Shown one piece after another: positions 51,061 to 61,753 of a stretch of DNA of 64,000 nt. How positions within the stretch are numbered: position 1 is the stretch's first letter; every line of letters begins with the position of its first letter. The DNA is from JBCBTD01 sp039818825 (GTDB taxonomy: Bacteria > Pseudomonadota > Alphaproteobacteria > Geminicoccales > Geminicoccaceae). Under the pieces are notes generated by a model. The model had not been told where the DNA came from. It did not search any database and was given only the letters and a program-made list of their open reading frames with translations. Location of the stretch: positions 46,207 to 110,206 of the forward strand of contig JBCBTD010000007.1 in NCBI GenBank assembly GCA_039818825.1. Reading direction: 5' to 3'. Both the position numbers and the translations under genes were made by a program.

Positions 51061-51078
51061 TGTCATTTGAAGTTGACA
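51061..51078. promoter_or_regulatory. PpsR/CrtJ-type site TGT-N12-ACA
   Basis: TGTCATTTGAAGTTGACA matches the TGT-N12-ACA consensus of the photosynthesis repressor PpsR/CrtJ. It lies just upstream of the putative puc -35 hexamer. A second intact copy was not found in this gap. Confidence 0.6.
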
Positions 51079-51158
51079 CTTTTCGGTAGACCAAAACGAT
51101 CTGTCCGCACAGCGAAAAACCGTGCGGGCCATCGAAGTCGGCAATTCATGACCAGGTA

Positions 51159-51191
51159 GAAAAACGGGCACGCTAAAAGGAGCGTGCCCGT
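51159..51191 (-). terminator. Rho-independent terminator of the repeat-protein gene
   Basis: ACGGGCACGCT and AGCGTGCCCGT form a perfect 11-bp stem with a 6-base loop; on the minus strand it is followed by TTTTT. It lies just past the stop at 51209 and separates that gene from puc. Confidence 0.85.
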
Positions 51192-51208
51192 CGATCAGAA
51201 ACGTCGGT

Positions 51209-51943
51209 TCAACGGTAGCCGGTCAACACGGGGAAGCCGAACAGCGACGACAGCGGTGTCCCGCTCCGTGACAGCAGTGGCAGGCCGAGAAACGACCGAT
51301 ACCCCGAGTCGGATTTGGTCAGCATCGGGAAACCGAAGCTCTTGGTCCAAGTCGAGCCGCTCTGCCCTGACTTGACCTTGAGGTTGAGCAAGGACGAAAG
51401 TGGTGCCGCGCTCTTGCTGAGTAGCCCCATCCCGAACATCGACGAAAGGGCGAAGTACGGGCTGGCGAGGGTGGCGCCCTCTGGAGCGAGGAACGTCTTT
51501 CGCCAACGCGCCAGTTCCGACATTCCCAGGAAGCCGGAGACGGTGCGCGGTGCGCTCTGCCACAACGGCGCGAAGTCTAGTGCGTCAGACAACGGCGTCG
51601 GCGAACGACGGGTCGACTCGAGCGGCGGTAGCACCAGGTCGGTGTCGACTGGGCCGTAGTCGTCCATAATAGCAGTCGCGAGCTTGCCCAGCCCGAAGGG
51701 TGCGTCCACCACCACCATCGAGCGGCCGCTGTGCACACGCTCGGCGTACACCGCGGCACGAGGTCCGAGCAACTGACCGGCCACGATGGCCGACGAAACG
51801 GCGGCAGACGACGCGCCCTCCTCACCAGAACCCGGTGTCACCAGGAAGGTCGTGTCCTCCGGAAGACCGGCTTCACGCAGCTTGCCGAAGGCGTCGCCTG
51901 CCTGCTGTTCGTTGTCGTAGAGTCGTACGATAGGGGGTGCCAT
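51209..51943 (-). CDS. Unknown protein with C-terminal LSS-hGhP-type repeats
   Basis: A 244-residue protein. The N-terminal third (PPIVRLYDNEQQAGDAFGKL, then SRSMVVVDAPFGLGKLATAI-type strands) resembles an alpha/beta sensor or GSP-17M-like fold. From about residue 160 there are five imperfect repeats of 14-17 residues, e.g. LSSMFGMGLLSKSAAP, RSFLGLPLLSRSGTP and LSSLFGFPVLTGYR, rich in Ser, Leu, Phe and Gly. No signal peptide is visible. The ATG at 51943 is preceded by a weak site. It has its own terminator and lies between puc and clpB. Function unknown. Confidence 0.65.
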   Translation of the reverse strand: MAPPIVRLYDNEQQAGDAFGKLREAGLPEDTTFLVTPGSGEEGASSAAVSSAIVAGQLLGPRAAVYAERVHSGRSMVVVDAPFGLGKLATAIMDDYGPVDTDLVLPPLESTRRSPTPLSDALDFAPLWQSAPRTVSGFLGMSELARWRKTFLAPEGATLASPYFALSSMFGMGLLSKSAAPLSSLLNLKVKSGQSGSTWTKSFGFPMLTKSDSGYRSFLGLPLLSRSGTPLSSLFGFPVLTGYR

Positions 51944-52163
51944 ATGGCTCTCCAGCGGAGTCCGAGCGGAGGCTTCGCGTGGCGGCAACGTGCACACGCC
52001 TCGCGCTTTCGCGCCGATGAGAATACCCCTCTAGGGCCTTTCGCGAAAGCGAAATAGAAAAGTCAACGATCCCGAACTGCGACAGGGAGCCACGCTCGAT
52101 GGTCGGCCTGTGCCGCCGGCGCCGGAGCCCATGGTCGCCAGCCACACTTGCCCGATGGGGCGC

Positions 52164-53135
52164 TCAGAGATTGAGCTGATACGACGCCTGGACCCAACGA
52201 TAGCCAGCACCATCGGCTTCAACGAAACCCACGGCCGGGAACGGCATGTGGTAGCCTGTCGCCGGGATTCGTTCCGCCGCGGCCATGTCCAGCAACTGCC
52301 GCCGCGTGGCCGCCGCCATTTCCTTGTCCATGTCGAAGCGCACGTGCCAGTCGGGTCGCTGGACCGACATGACGTAGTGGTTGGCGGCGTCGGCCCAGAG
52401 CAACAGCCGACGCCCTTCGCTCTCGATGTGGTACGCTGCATGGCCCGGGGTGTGGCCGTGGGCTGCAACCATCGTGATGCCGGAAGCAGCGTCCTGACCA
52501 TCGTCGATGAACGTCATCCGTTCGGCCAGGGGAACGACGTTGGCCTGGACGAGGCGGGCGGTGTTTTCGGTCGGTCCCGACAACCGCTCTTCGGCCGTCC
52601 AGAAATCGAACTCCCGGGCGTGGGTCACGAGCCGGGCATTGGGGTAGACCACGCTGCCGTCTTCGATCAGGCCACCGACATGGTCACCGTGGAAATGCGT
52701 GAGCACCACGACGTCGACCTGCTCTGGCGTGTAACCGGCAGCAGCCAGCGTTTGCACTAGGTTGGCGGCACTTGGACGCCGACCAGGACCATTGCCGCTG
52801 TCGAACAGCACGAGCTCGTTGCCCGTGTTCACCAGCACCGGCGTGAAGCCGATCTCCATGCGCGTCGCCGGCAGGTGGTTGGCTTCCGCGAGGGCTTCGA
52901 CCGCTTCCGCTGTCTGATCCTGGCCGAAAATCGGGTGCGGGCCATCGAGCTGGATGGCGCCGTCCAGCAGCGTCGTCACCTCGAACCCGCCCAACACGAA
53001 GCGGTAGTAGGTCGGCCGCGCCGCACCGAGCATCGGCGATGCGGCGATGGCGGGGCCGCCGCCGCCAAGCAACGACACGGCCGCCGTACCGGCCCCTGCA
53101 GCGAGCGCCCCGCGGCGCGACAGGTGGTTGGTCAC
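52164..53135 (-). CDS. Tat-exported metallo-beta-lactamase-fold hydrolase
   Basis: A 323-residue protein with a twin-arginine-type signal (LSRRGALAAGAGTAAVSLLG, cleavage after AIAA). The metal motif VLTHFHGDHVGGLIED, the later VAAHGHTPGHAAY, LLLWADAANH and TGYHMPFP complete the binuclear zinc site. The GTG start at 53135 is preceded by GGGAGGA. Hydrolase of unknown substrate in the periplasm. Confidence 0.9.
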   Translation of the reverse strand: MTNHLSRRGALAAGAGTAAVSLLGGGGPAIAASPMLGAARPTYYRFVLGGFEVTTLLDGAIQLDGPHPIFGQDQTAEAVEALAEANHLPATRMEIGFTPVLVNTGNELVLFDSGNGPGRRPSAANLVQTLAAAGYTPEQVDVVVLTHFHGDHVGGLIEDGSVVYPNARLVTHAREFDFWTAEERLSGPTENTARLVQANVVPLAERMTFIDDGQDAASGITMVAAHGHTPGHAAYHIESEGRRLLLWADAANHYVMSVQRPDWHVRFDMDKEMAAATRRQLLDMAAAERIPATGYHMPFPAVGFVEADGAGYRWVQASYQLNL

Positions 53136-53207
53136 TGTTTTCCTCCCGCAAACTTGACTGCCAGGGGAGGTAGAGGTGGATCGCCTTCAGGCGAGGGCCA
53201 ACGACCG

Positions 53208-53444
53208 TCAGATGGCGAGCATCAGCGCGAGGATCACGACCACGTAGCCTGCCGCCTGCAACGCTTCACCCGCGAGGCAGCCCCATCGGGTGTGCGCCGC
53301 ACCGGGTTGGCCCGGGGACGTCGTCACGAGCGAACCGTGGCGATCTGCGGCAAACTCCGGCGGCGTCCCAGCGTGTCGTGCGCCGAAGCCGACCATGGCG
53401 ACACCGAGTACGGCGAGACATGCTGAAGCAATCATCGTATCCAT
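53208..53444 (-). CDS. Small two-helix membrane protein
   Basis: A 78-residue frame with an N-terminal helix (MIASACLAVLGVAMVGFGA) and a C-terminal helix (LQAAGYVVVILALML) joined by a polar loop. Membrane character and position in a gap on the coding strand support a gene, but there is no family match that I recognise. The ATG at 53444 is one of several possible starts. Confidence 0.4.
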   Translation of the reverse strand: MDTMIASACLAVLGVAMVGFGARHAGTPPEFAADRHGSLVTTSPGQPGAAHTRWGCLAGEALQAAGYVVVILALMLAI

Positions 53445-53561
53445 CCCGAAGTCGGTAAGCAGTGAACCCTGCGCCCCGTCTCCAGCCTTGACTGTGATCG
53501 CAAGCACAACGATCGCGTCACCGGCGGGGCGGCCGCGCGACCACCGCCCCGCGTCCAGGGG

Positions 53562-56156
<2,595 letters not shown>

Positions 56157-56232
56157 CTGAGGTCTCCTTGCTCCCGAGAGGCGAGCGTCATGGCGCGAAC
56201 CCGACCTCGGCATCCGCACCCGTCGTTGCAAG

Positions 56233-56261
56233 ATGTGGGAACCGGGAGCCCAGTCCACAAG
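56233..56261 (-). promoter_or_regulatory. Candidate RpoH-dependent promoter of clpB
   Basis: On the minus strand CTTG (plus 56261-56258), 18 bases and CCCACAT (56239-56233) resemble the CTTG-N17/18-CCCATNT heat-shock consensus. It lies about 77 bases upstream of the clpB ATG. Control by the rpoH gene product in this window is inferred. Confidence 0.5.
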
Positions 56262-56291
56262 CGCCGCTCCGGCGCACTTGGCGGCTCGACG

Positions 56292-56328
56292 CAAAGAAAA
56301 ACCGCCAACTCTCGCGAGTCGGCGGTTC
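56292..56328 (-). terminator. Rho-independent terminator of the puf operon
   Basis: On the minus strand AACCGCCGACT and AGTTGGCGGTT form an 11-bp stem (with G-U) around CGCGAG, followed by a T-rich tract TTTTTCTTTG. It lies 35 bases past the pufC stop and upstream of clpB. Confidence 0.85.
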
Positions 56329-56362
56329 GTTCCTGCTTGGGGCAGGTGAAGTCAGGTGGCCG

Positions 56363-57463
56363 CTACTCCAGGCTGGCGGTTTGGCCTGGGTTGACCGGAG
56401 CCGAACGGAGGCTCGGGTAGCCGTCCAACATTGGTGTCCCGTAGAACGGCTGCTGCGCGCCATAGTGACACGTCGCACAGTTGGCCTTCGGCGCATCGCC
56501 GAGATGGCCGAGCCGCATCTCAGGGTAGACCGGCTGCAGCGGGACCAAGTAGTCGTTGTTGAGATCACGCACCATACGGATGCCGTACCAGGCGTTGTAG
56601 CGCTGTGGCGGAGCATTCTCCCAACTCGAGAAGTTGTTGGTGTTGTGACACAACGTGCAGTTGGTACCGAGCGAGGTCGACATGTGCATCATGAGTGAAT
56701 AGGTCCACTCGGTCTGTTGCCAGGTCGACTCGTTGCCGTAGGGCAGTGCTTGCGTTCCACCGACCCGGATCGGCTCAGCTTCGAGGAAGAAGGCCGTATA
56801 GGGGTCGTGGGGTAGCGAGGACATCCCCGCCGTCGGCGATGGCCGGTTCTGCTGGTTCCGGTCACCGAGGAACCCGCCTGCACTACGGTCCGGCGGTTCG
56901 GTGAACCAGATGTTCTGGGGCACCGGGTGGCCACGGTGACAAGTGTAGCAGGTCACGCCCGTCGCGCCGACGTGGTCCTGCCAGTTCATGTTGACGTCCC
57001 AAGTCATTTGGAACATCCGCCGCGCTACCTGGTAGGTGTAGAGCGAGTCGTCCGCTAGGTTGTCCAGATTGTGGCAATAAGCGCAGCCATCGTAGCCATT
57101 TTCCTCGGGCGCAACCCAAGTGGTCATGGAGGTCATCAGCCGGTTGAACTGGTCGACCGTCAGATGACCGAGCACCTGCACGTTTTCGTAGAAGTCGCTG
57201 GCGAGCAGCGCATCAGCCGGCAGGTTGTCGGGGTAGTAGGGAAGCTCCTTGAACTCGTCGAACGGGAAGAACGACTGCGGCACCTCGTGCAGATCGGCGG
57301 AGGCGGCGCGCGTCCTGGGGTTCCAGACCAAGACCTGCCCGGTACCGTCGTAGCCATGCTGTTCGGAGGCGATCGGCGGCCGGTCCCAACCGGCCGTCGT
57401 CAGCATGGCAATGACAAGGAGGATGGTTACGGCAACGACACCCAGGGTGAGTACGATCCTCAT
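56363..57463 (-). CDS. pufC: Reaction-centre tetraheme cytochrome c subunit
   Basis: A 366-residue periplasmic electron donor to the special pair. Four CxxCH heme sites are at Cys127 (CAYCH), Cys172 (CYTCH), Cys269 (CTLCH) and Cys329 (CATCH), with Met ligands in the expected spacing (e.g. RLMTSMTTWV and MMHMSTSLG). The N-terminal hydrophobic segment (residues 1-24) has no lipobox Cys, so it is probably an uncleaved membrane anchor, unlike lipoprotein versions. The ATG overlaps the pufM stop (ATGA). Confidence 0.96.
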   Translation of the reverse strand: MRIVLTLGVVAVTILLVIAMLTTAGWDRPPIASEQHGYDGTGQVLVWNPRTRAASADLHEVPQSFFPFDEFKELPYYPDNLPADALLASDFYENVQVLGHLTVDQFNRLMTSMTTWVAPEENGYDGCAYCHNLDNLADDSLYTYQVARRMFQMTWDVNMNWQDHVGATGVTCYTCHRGHPVPQNIWFTEPPDRSAGGFLGDRNQQNRPSPTAGMSSLPHDPYTAFFLEAEPIRVGGTQALPYGNESTWQQTEWTYSLMMHMSTSLGTNCTLCHNTNNFSSWENAPPQRYNAWYGIRMVRDLNNDYLVPLQPVYPEMRLGHLGDAPKANCATCHYGAQQPFYGTPMLDGYPSLRSAPVNPGQTASLE

Positions 57464-58437
57464 TGTGCTGCTCCCTCCGTGAGAGCCGGATCGACACCCT
57501 CGGGCCAGACCGCCGGATACATGGTGGCGAAGTCGTGCTCGACCGCCCACAGGAACCAGTTGTCGACCACGGTGCCGGTCAACAAAATGCCGATACCACC
57601 GGTGATCGGGGTCAGCACCGCAAACCACCAAGCCCAGCGATGGATGGACTCGAACGTGGCGTTGAAGCCCATCGTCCACCGCCAGAAGAGCCCGGCGCGT
57701 TCGGCTGCCGTCCCGCGGTCCATCATCTGCTCGACCTCACGCTCACCGCCGAGCCGCGCAACCGCGAGGATCGTGGCGCCGTGCATCGCGAACAGGAGCG
57801 TCGATCCATAGAGGAAGACGATCGAGAGCGCGTGGAACGGATTGTAGAAGAGGTTGCCGTAGCGGATCGAGAACGCGGCGGTCCAGTCGAGGTGCGGGAA
57901 GATGCCGAACGGCACCGCCTCGCTCCAGCTGCCCATGGCGAGCGGCCGGATGAAGCCGAGCACGAGGTAAAGCCAGATCGCGGCGGCGAACGCCCAAGCA
58001 ACGTGCGTGCCCATGCCGAGCTGGATCGCGCGGCGATAGGTTCGCAGCCACCACAGCAGCACCGACGCGGTCAGGAAGAAGCCTGCGACCAGCCACCAGC
58101 CGCCCTCGTTGAGCGGTGGGAAGGACAGACCGTACTCGGGACGGGGCGGCTCCAGCGCCAGCCAGAACAACTGGCGAACGAACTCCACCGGATCCCAGTT
58201 CACCGACGCCAACATGTTGAGGCCGATGATCTCGAACGCGACGAAGCCGCAAGCGATCGAGATGACACCGAGCGTACCGAGGTAGATCGGACCGATCTGC
58301 GCGTTGCCGATCAGGCCCAAGAGCCAGATGAACCCGCCGGTCCCGGCCCGGGGATCGTCGCCCGGCGGCAACGGCACGCCCAGTTCCGGGCTGTGCCGCA
58401 CCTGCACCTGAGTGAAGAAGCTTTGATATTCGGCCAT
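57460..58437 (-). CDS. pufM: Photosynthetic reaction centre M subunit
   Basis: A 325-residue membrane protein with five helices. Diagnostic regions: LGTLGVISIACGFVAFEIIGLNM, FYNPFHALSIVFLYGSTLLFAMHGATILA (His ligands for bacteriochlorophyll), and ESIHRWAWWFAVL (iron-site His). It binds half of the special pair and menaquinone or ubiquinone QA. Follows pufL by 16 bases and overlaps pufC. Confidence 0.97.
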   Translation of the reverse strand: MAEYQSFFTQVQVRHSPELGVPLPPGDDPRAGTGGFIWLLGLIGNAQIGPIYLGTLGVISIACGFVAFEIIGLNMLASVNWDPVEFVRQLFWLALEPPRPEYGLSFPPLNEGGWWLVAGFFLTASVLLWWLRTYRRAIQLGMGTHVAWAFAAAIWLYLVLGFIRPLAMGSWSEAVPFGIFPHLDWTAAFSIRYGNLFYNPFHALSIVFLYGSTLLFAMHGATILAVARLGGEREVEQMMDRGTAAERAGLFWRWTMGFNATFESIHRWAWWFAVLTPITGGIGILLTGTVVDNWFLWAVEHDFATMYPAVWPEGVDPALTEGAAQ

Positions 58438-58453
58438 AGTTCTCGTGCCTTTC

Positions 58454-59278
58454 CTACCGCCAGATCGGCAGGTCGAGCCACCAGACCCACCACTCAGGCC
58501 AACCCCGCGTCCAGAACGGTCCACTGATGACGATGCAGAGGGCACTGAAGAAGCCTGCGGACAGCGCCAAGTACAAACCGACACGATGGATGCCGAGCGT
58601 ACCGACCGAGTACCCGATGAAGTCACGGAAGAACGTGTCTTCGTGGTCGGGATGCCTCACCGTCTCGCCCTTCTGCGGGCACATGGCCGAGAGGATCAGA
58701 CCGCCGTGCAAGGACAACGCGAGCGTCGTCCCGAAGAACAACGACACGGCGATCATGTGGGCCGGATTGTAGTGGAAGTGCAGGTACTGGTAGCCGACGT
58801 TCGACACCCAGTCCAAGTGGCTGAAGATACCGTAGGGAAACCCGTGTCCCCAAGCACCCATCAACAGGGGGCGAATCACCACGAGAGTGACGTAGGCGAA
58901 CACCGCGACGCTGTAGGCAATCGGGATGTGGTAGCCCATCCCGAGCTTGCGCGAGATCTCCGCCTGGCGGAGCGCCCACGAAACGAACGCGCCGATGGCG
59001 CAGATCGTGATCAGCTGCCAGAGCCCGCCCTCGCGCAACGGCGCCATCGCGAGCCCATAAGAGATGTCGGGCGGAGCGATGTTGATCACCCATGGGTTCC
59101 ACGTCGGGCCGAGCGCGGCACCCCAGAAGATCAGTGCAGTCCCCAGAGTCGCGAAGAAGATCGTGGTGATCCCGAAGAAGCCGACGTAGAAAGGCCCCAC
59201 CCAGAAGTCGAACAGATCCCCGCCGAGCAGCGTCCCTCCGCGAACGCGATATTTCTTTTCAAAACTGAGCATGGCCAT
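58454..59278 (-). CDS. pufL: Photosynthetic reaction centre L subunit
   Basis: A 274-residue five-helix protein. Signatures: FEKKYRVRGGTLLGGDLFDFWVGPFYVGF, HFHYNPAHMIAVSLFFGTTLALSLHGGLIL with the bacteriochlorophyll-ligand His residues, and GYSVGTLGIHRVGLYLAL with an iron-site His. Provides the QB-side electron path. Preceded by a hairpin-rich gap after pufA. Confidence 0.97.
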   Translation of the reverse strand: MAMLSFEKKYRVRGGTLLGGDLFDFWVGPFYVGFFGITTIFFATLGTALIFWGAALGPTWNPWVINIAPPDISYGLAMAPLREGGLWQLITICAIGAFVSWALRQAEISRKLGMGYHIPIAYSVAVFAYVTLVVIRPLLMGAWGHGFPYGIFSHLDWVSNVGYQYLHFHYNPAHMIAVSLFFGTTLALSLHGGLILSAMCPQKGETVRHPDHEDTFFRDFIGYSVGTLGIHRVGLYLALSAGFFSALCIVISGPFWTRGWPEWWVWWLDLPIWR

Positions 59279-59318
59279 CTTCCTTTCATCCGGCCAAGCG
59301 GACCGGAACGACCAGCTT

Positions 59319-59392
59319 CGCCGCCGATTGGCGGCGTCGGGCGGGTCCCGGCGGCAACCCGGGACCGCACCCTCCGCCGTCCGCGGACGGCG
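59319..59392 (-). repeat. mRNA hairpins between pufA and pufL
   Basis: Three consecutive stem-loops: CGCCGCC/GGCGGCG with loop GATT (59319-59336), GTCCCGG/CCGGGAC (59345-59365) and the 18-base perfect palindrome CGCCGTCCGCGGACGGCG (59375-59392). In Rhodobacter, hairpins at this place protect the pufBA transcript and raise the LH1-to-RC ratio. The same role is inferred. Confidence 0.75.
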
Positions 59393-59407
59393 TGATTCGG
59401 CCGAAGC

Positions 59408-59593
59408 CTAGGCCAGCGGCACCGTCATTTCGGTCGTCACGGCACTCGTCGCGGCACCACCGGTGCCCTCGATCCAGTTGTACTTCTCGGTGCTCAGCAG
59501 GATGAAGTGAATCAGGATCGCGAGCGTGAACAGGAAGGTGAACAGCGCCACCAACATGCGGCGCGGATCGAACAGCAGCCAGATTTTCCACAT
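59408..59593 (-). CDS. pufA: LH1 light-harvesting alpha chain
   Basis: A 61-residue antenna peptide beginning MWKIWLLFDPRRMLVALFTFL. The transmembrane helix contains the bacteriochlorophyll-binding His (AILIHFILLSTEKYNWIEG). The C-terminal tail after NWIEG is Thr/Ala-rich. It lies between pufB and the pufA-pufL hairpins. Forms the LH1 ring with PufB. Confidence 0.96.
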   Translation of the reverse strand: MWKIWLLFDPRRMLVALFTFLFTLAILIHFILLSTEKYNWIEGTGGAATSAVTTEMTVPLA

Positions 59594-59684
59594 TTCGTTT
59601 TCTCCTTGGCCAGCGCGCCAGGCTTGCGCCAACTGGCTCGGGTGACGGGTCGGCACGAAGCTCGGTCGAGGACCGATAGTCGGC

Positions 59685-59843
59685 TCAGAACCAGGGGCGC
59701 CACAGCCAGACGAGCAGGTGAGCGACGACGGCGATGACCGTGAAGATGATGAAGCTCTTCACGAAGAGCGAATGAAACTCCTGCGCTTCCGAAGCGGTAA
59801 GCCCGGTCAGGGTGCCGCTCCTCTGTTCGACGTTGCTTGCCAT
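59685..59843 (-). CDS. pufB: LH1 light-harvesting beta chain
   Basis: A 52-residue antenna peptide: N-terminal GLTASEAQEFHSLFVKSFII and helix TVIAVVAHLLVWLWRPWF, with His in VVAHLL binding bacteriochlorophyll and the conserved WRPW C-terminus. The ATG at 59843 is the conserved start; the longer frame upstream is not coding. Confidence 0.96.
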   Translation of the reverse strand: MASNVEQRSGTLTGLTASEAQEFHSLFVKSFIIFTVIAVVAHLLVWLWRPWF

Positions 59844-59970
59844 TTCTTCGGTCTCCGAGTTTGGCTGAAACAGCCAGTACCGCGCACTGCCCGCGCGGCA
59901 GGGATCGTCGGCCACGACGTCCGGGCACCCTCCAGGACACCCACCACGACCGGCGAATCGGGTCGGGCGT

Positions 59971-60210
59971 TCACCGCATGAAGGCGAACGGCACGAACGT
60001 TCCGGCGAGGGCTTTGGCGTCGCCGATCACCGACCGACGGCGATTGCCGCCATCCGGCAGCGCCGGACGCAGGGCCTGCGGCAGCAGCCGAGCGACCACG
60101 CTCACCACCAAGAAGTAGAGAAACGCGACGGCGAGGATCAGCCGGAACTCACGCGCCTTGTCACGCCGCAGACGCGCCGGGGAACCCATCGAGGTTGCGA
60201 TCGCCGTCAT
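59971..60210 (-). CDS. pufQ: PufQ-like protein
   Basis: A 79-residue protein with one membrane helix (about residues 23-45, LILAVAFLYFLVVSVVARLL) and a polar C-terminus ending GDAKALAGTFVPFAFMR. Size, single helix and position between bchZ and pufB match PufQ, which in Rhodobacter is needed for bacteriochlorophyll supply to the antenna. It begins 83 bases after bchZ and ends 127 bases before pufB. Residue-level conservation is modest. Confidence 0.8.
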   Translation of the reverse strand: MTAIATSMGSPARLRRDKAREFRLILAVAFLYFLVVSVVARLLPQALRPALPDGGNRRRSVIGDAKALAGTFVPFAFMR

Positions 60211-60292
60211 GTCATTCCGCCCCTTTGTGGCCGTGATGGCCGCCGAAAAAACCGGTTAGAGCCTTTCTCCACCGTCATCCGCAGATGGCCGT

Positions 60293-61753
60293 TCATCCCT
60301 GGCCACCCCCGGTTGCGGTCGGGCGCGCATCGCGCACCCGCGGTGCCGTCACACGATCCTCGCCCGCTTGCCGCGCACCGCGCTCCGCCGCGTCGCGCAG
60401 CCGCTTCGCCGCGGAGATGCGGGTCAGCATCGGAAAACCCTCGACCAGCTCGTCGAGCGCAGTCCTGGCTGCATCGTCCCACGGCAGCTCTTCGTGCAGC
60501 CGCGACGGCGTCGCTTCGACCCGGTCCAGCTCCGTCGCCAGCGGCAGGATGTGGAACAGCGCGTCGAACAGGCCGTTGCAAACCTCCTGCACGAGATACG
60601 TCGCGCCGCTGTAGCCCATGAACGGCGTGCCGATGTGGCGGCGAACGATGGCACCTGGGAACGACGCCGGGACGAACGCCGGCCGTGCCCCAGCCTCGGC
60701 CGCATACATCCGCTCGTTGAAACTACCGAAGAGGATCAAGGGCGCGCGGTCGCGAATCGCCTGGCGAACGGCGTGGTTGTCGGTCTTCGCGCCCGGCCGC
60801 CTGGCGAAGGCGAACGTGCACGGGAATCCGAGTTCGTCCTCCAGAAAGTGGCGGACGCCCCGCGCGTAAGTCTCGCCCGCGACGATCCCGAAGCTAGCGG
60901 TGCCGAAGAAGTCCTGGGTCACCGACCGCCACAGATCCCAGAGCGGCTTCAAGGTCGTGTGCTTCTCGCGCTCGATGAAAGGCTGTGGGTCGAGCCCCAA
61001 CAGCTCTCCGAGCGTCTCCAGGAAGCGGGTCGTACTGTGCAGACCGATCGGCGCCTGGAGGTAGGGCCGCTCCAAGCCCTCGCAAAGCTGTCGGCCGAAC
61101 TCGCGATAGAGGCAGACGTTGACGTCCGCATCGATGAGCCTCGGCACGTCCTCCAGGTGACTGCCGAGCGGGAACTGGAGATTGATCTCGGCGCCGATGC
61201 CCTCGATCAACCGGCGCAGCTCGGCGACATCGGAGGCCATGTTGAAAGTCCCGTAAGCCGGCCCGATCAGGTTGACCCGCGGCTTGGCACCATCCTTCAC
61301 CGGCTTCCGCTTGTCCGGCCTCGAACCACGCTTGAGGCCGTACTCGCTCCACAACCAGAAGAGCGCACGGTCGGCGCTCTGCCACTGGTCCTCGTCGATG
61401 GTCCGCGGCAGGAAACGCTGGAGATTGGTGCCCTCGGGCGTCACTCCACCGCCGATCATCTCGGCGATCGACCCGGTCACGACCACCGAAGGCAAATCGG
61501 GGTCGAGGGTCGCATGCGCCCGGCGCATGGAATCTTCGGTCCCGTGGCGGCCGAGTTCGGCCTCGGCGAGCCCCGTCACCACGATCGGGAGTTCGTGCGG
61601 CGGCAATGCGTCGGTGTAATGGAGCACCGACGTCACCGGCAGGTTCTCGCAGCCAACAGGGCCGTCGATGACGACTTGGAGGCCCTTGACTGCCGTGAAC
61701 ACGTAGACGGCGCCCCAGTACCCACCCGCTCGATCGTGGTCGAGAACCAGCAT
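60293..61753 (-). CDS. bchZ: Chlorophyllide a reductase subunit Z
   Basis: A 486-residue nitrogenase-like catalytic subunit. MLVLDHDRAGGYWGAVYVFT starts the protein; Cys in GPVGCENLPV helps hold the [4Fe-4S] cluster of the Y-Z core. The C-terminal region (LPWDDAARTALDELVEGFPMLTRISAAKRLRDAAE) is typical of BchZ. It reduces ring B of chlorophyllide in bacteriochlorophyll synthesis. The start overlaps the bchY stop by TGATG. Confidence 0.96.
   Translation of the reverse strand: MLVLDHDRAGGYWGAVYVFTAVKGLQVVIDGPVGCENLPVTSVLHYTDALPPHELPIVVTGLAEAELGRHGTEDSMRRAHATLDPDLPSVVVTGSIAEMIGGGVTPEGTNLQRFLPRTIDEDQWQSADRALFWLWSEYGLKRGSRPDKRKPVKDGAKPRVNLIGPAYGTFNMASDVAELRRLIEGIGAEINLQFPLGSHLEDVPRLIDADVNVCLYREFGRQLCEGLERPYLQAPIGLHSTTRFLETLGELLGLDPQPFIEREKHTTLKPLWDLWRSVTQDFFGTASFGIVAGETYARGVRHFLEDELGFPCTFAFARRPGAKTDNHAVRQAIRDRAPLILFGSFNERMYAAEAGARPAFVPASFPGAIVRRHIGTPFMGYSGATYLVQEVCNGLFDALFHILPLATELDRVEATPSRLHEELPWDDAARTALDELVEGFPMLTRISAAKRLRDAAERGARQAGEDRVTAPRVRDARPTATGGGQG

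Larger units (their letters stand above)
50804..51158. other. puc operon leader and promoter region
   Basis: 355 bases between pucB and the terminator of the neighbouring gene, with no gene of its own. It contains the promoter and PpsR-type site listed below. The predicted start site gives an untranslated leader of roughly 200 bases before pucB. Confidence 0.6.
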
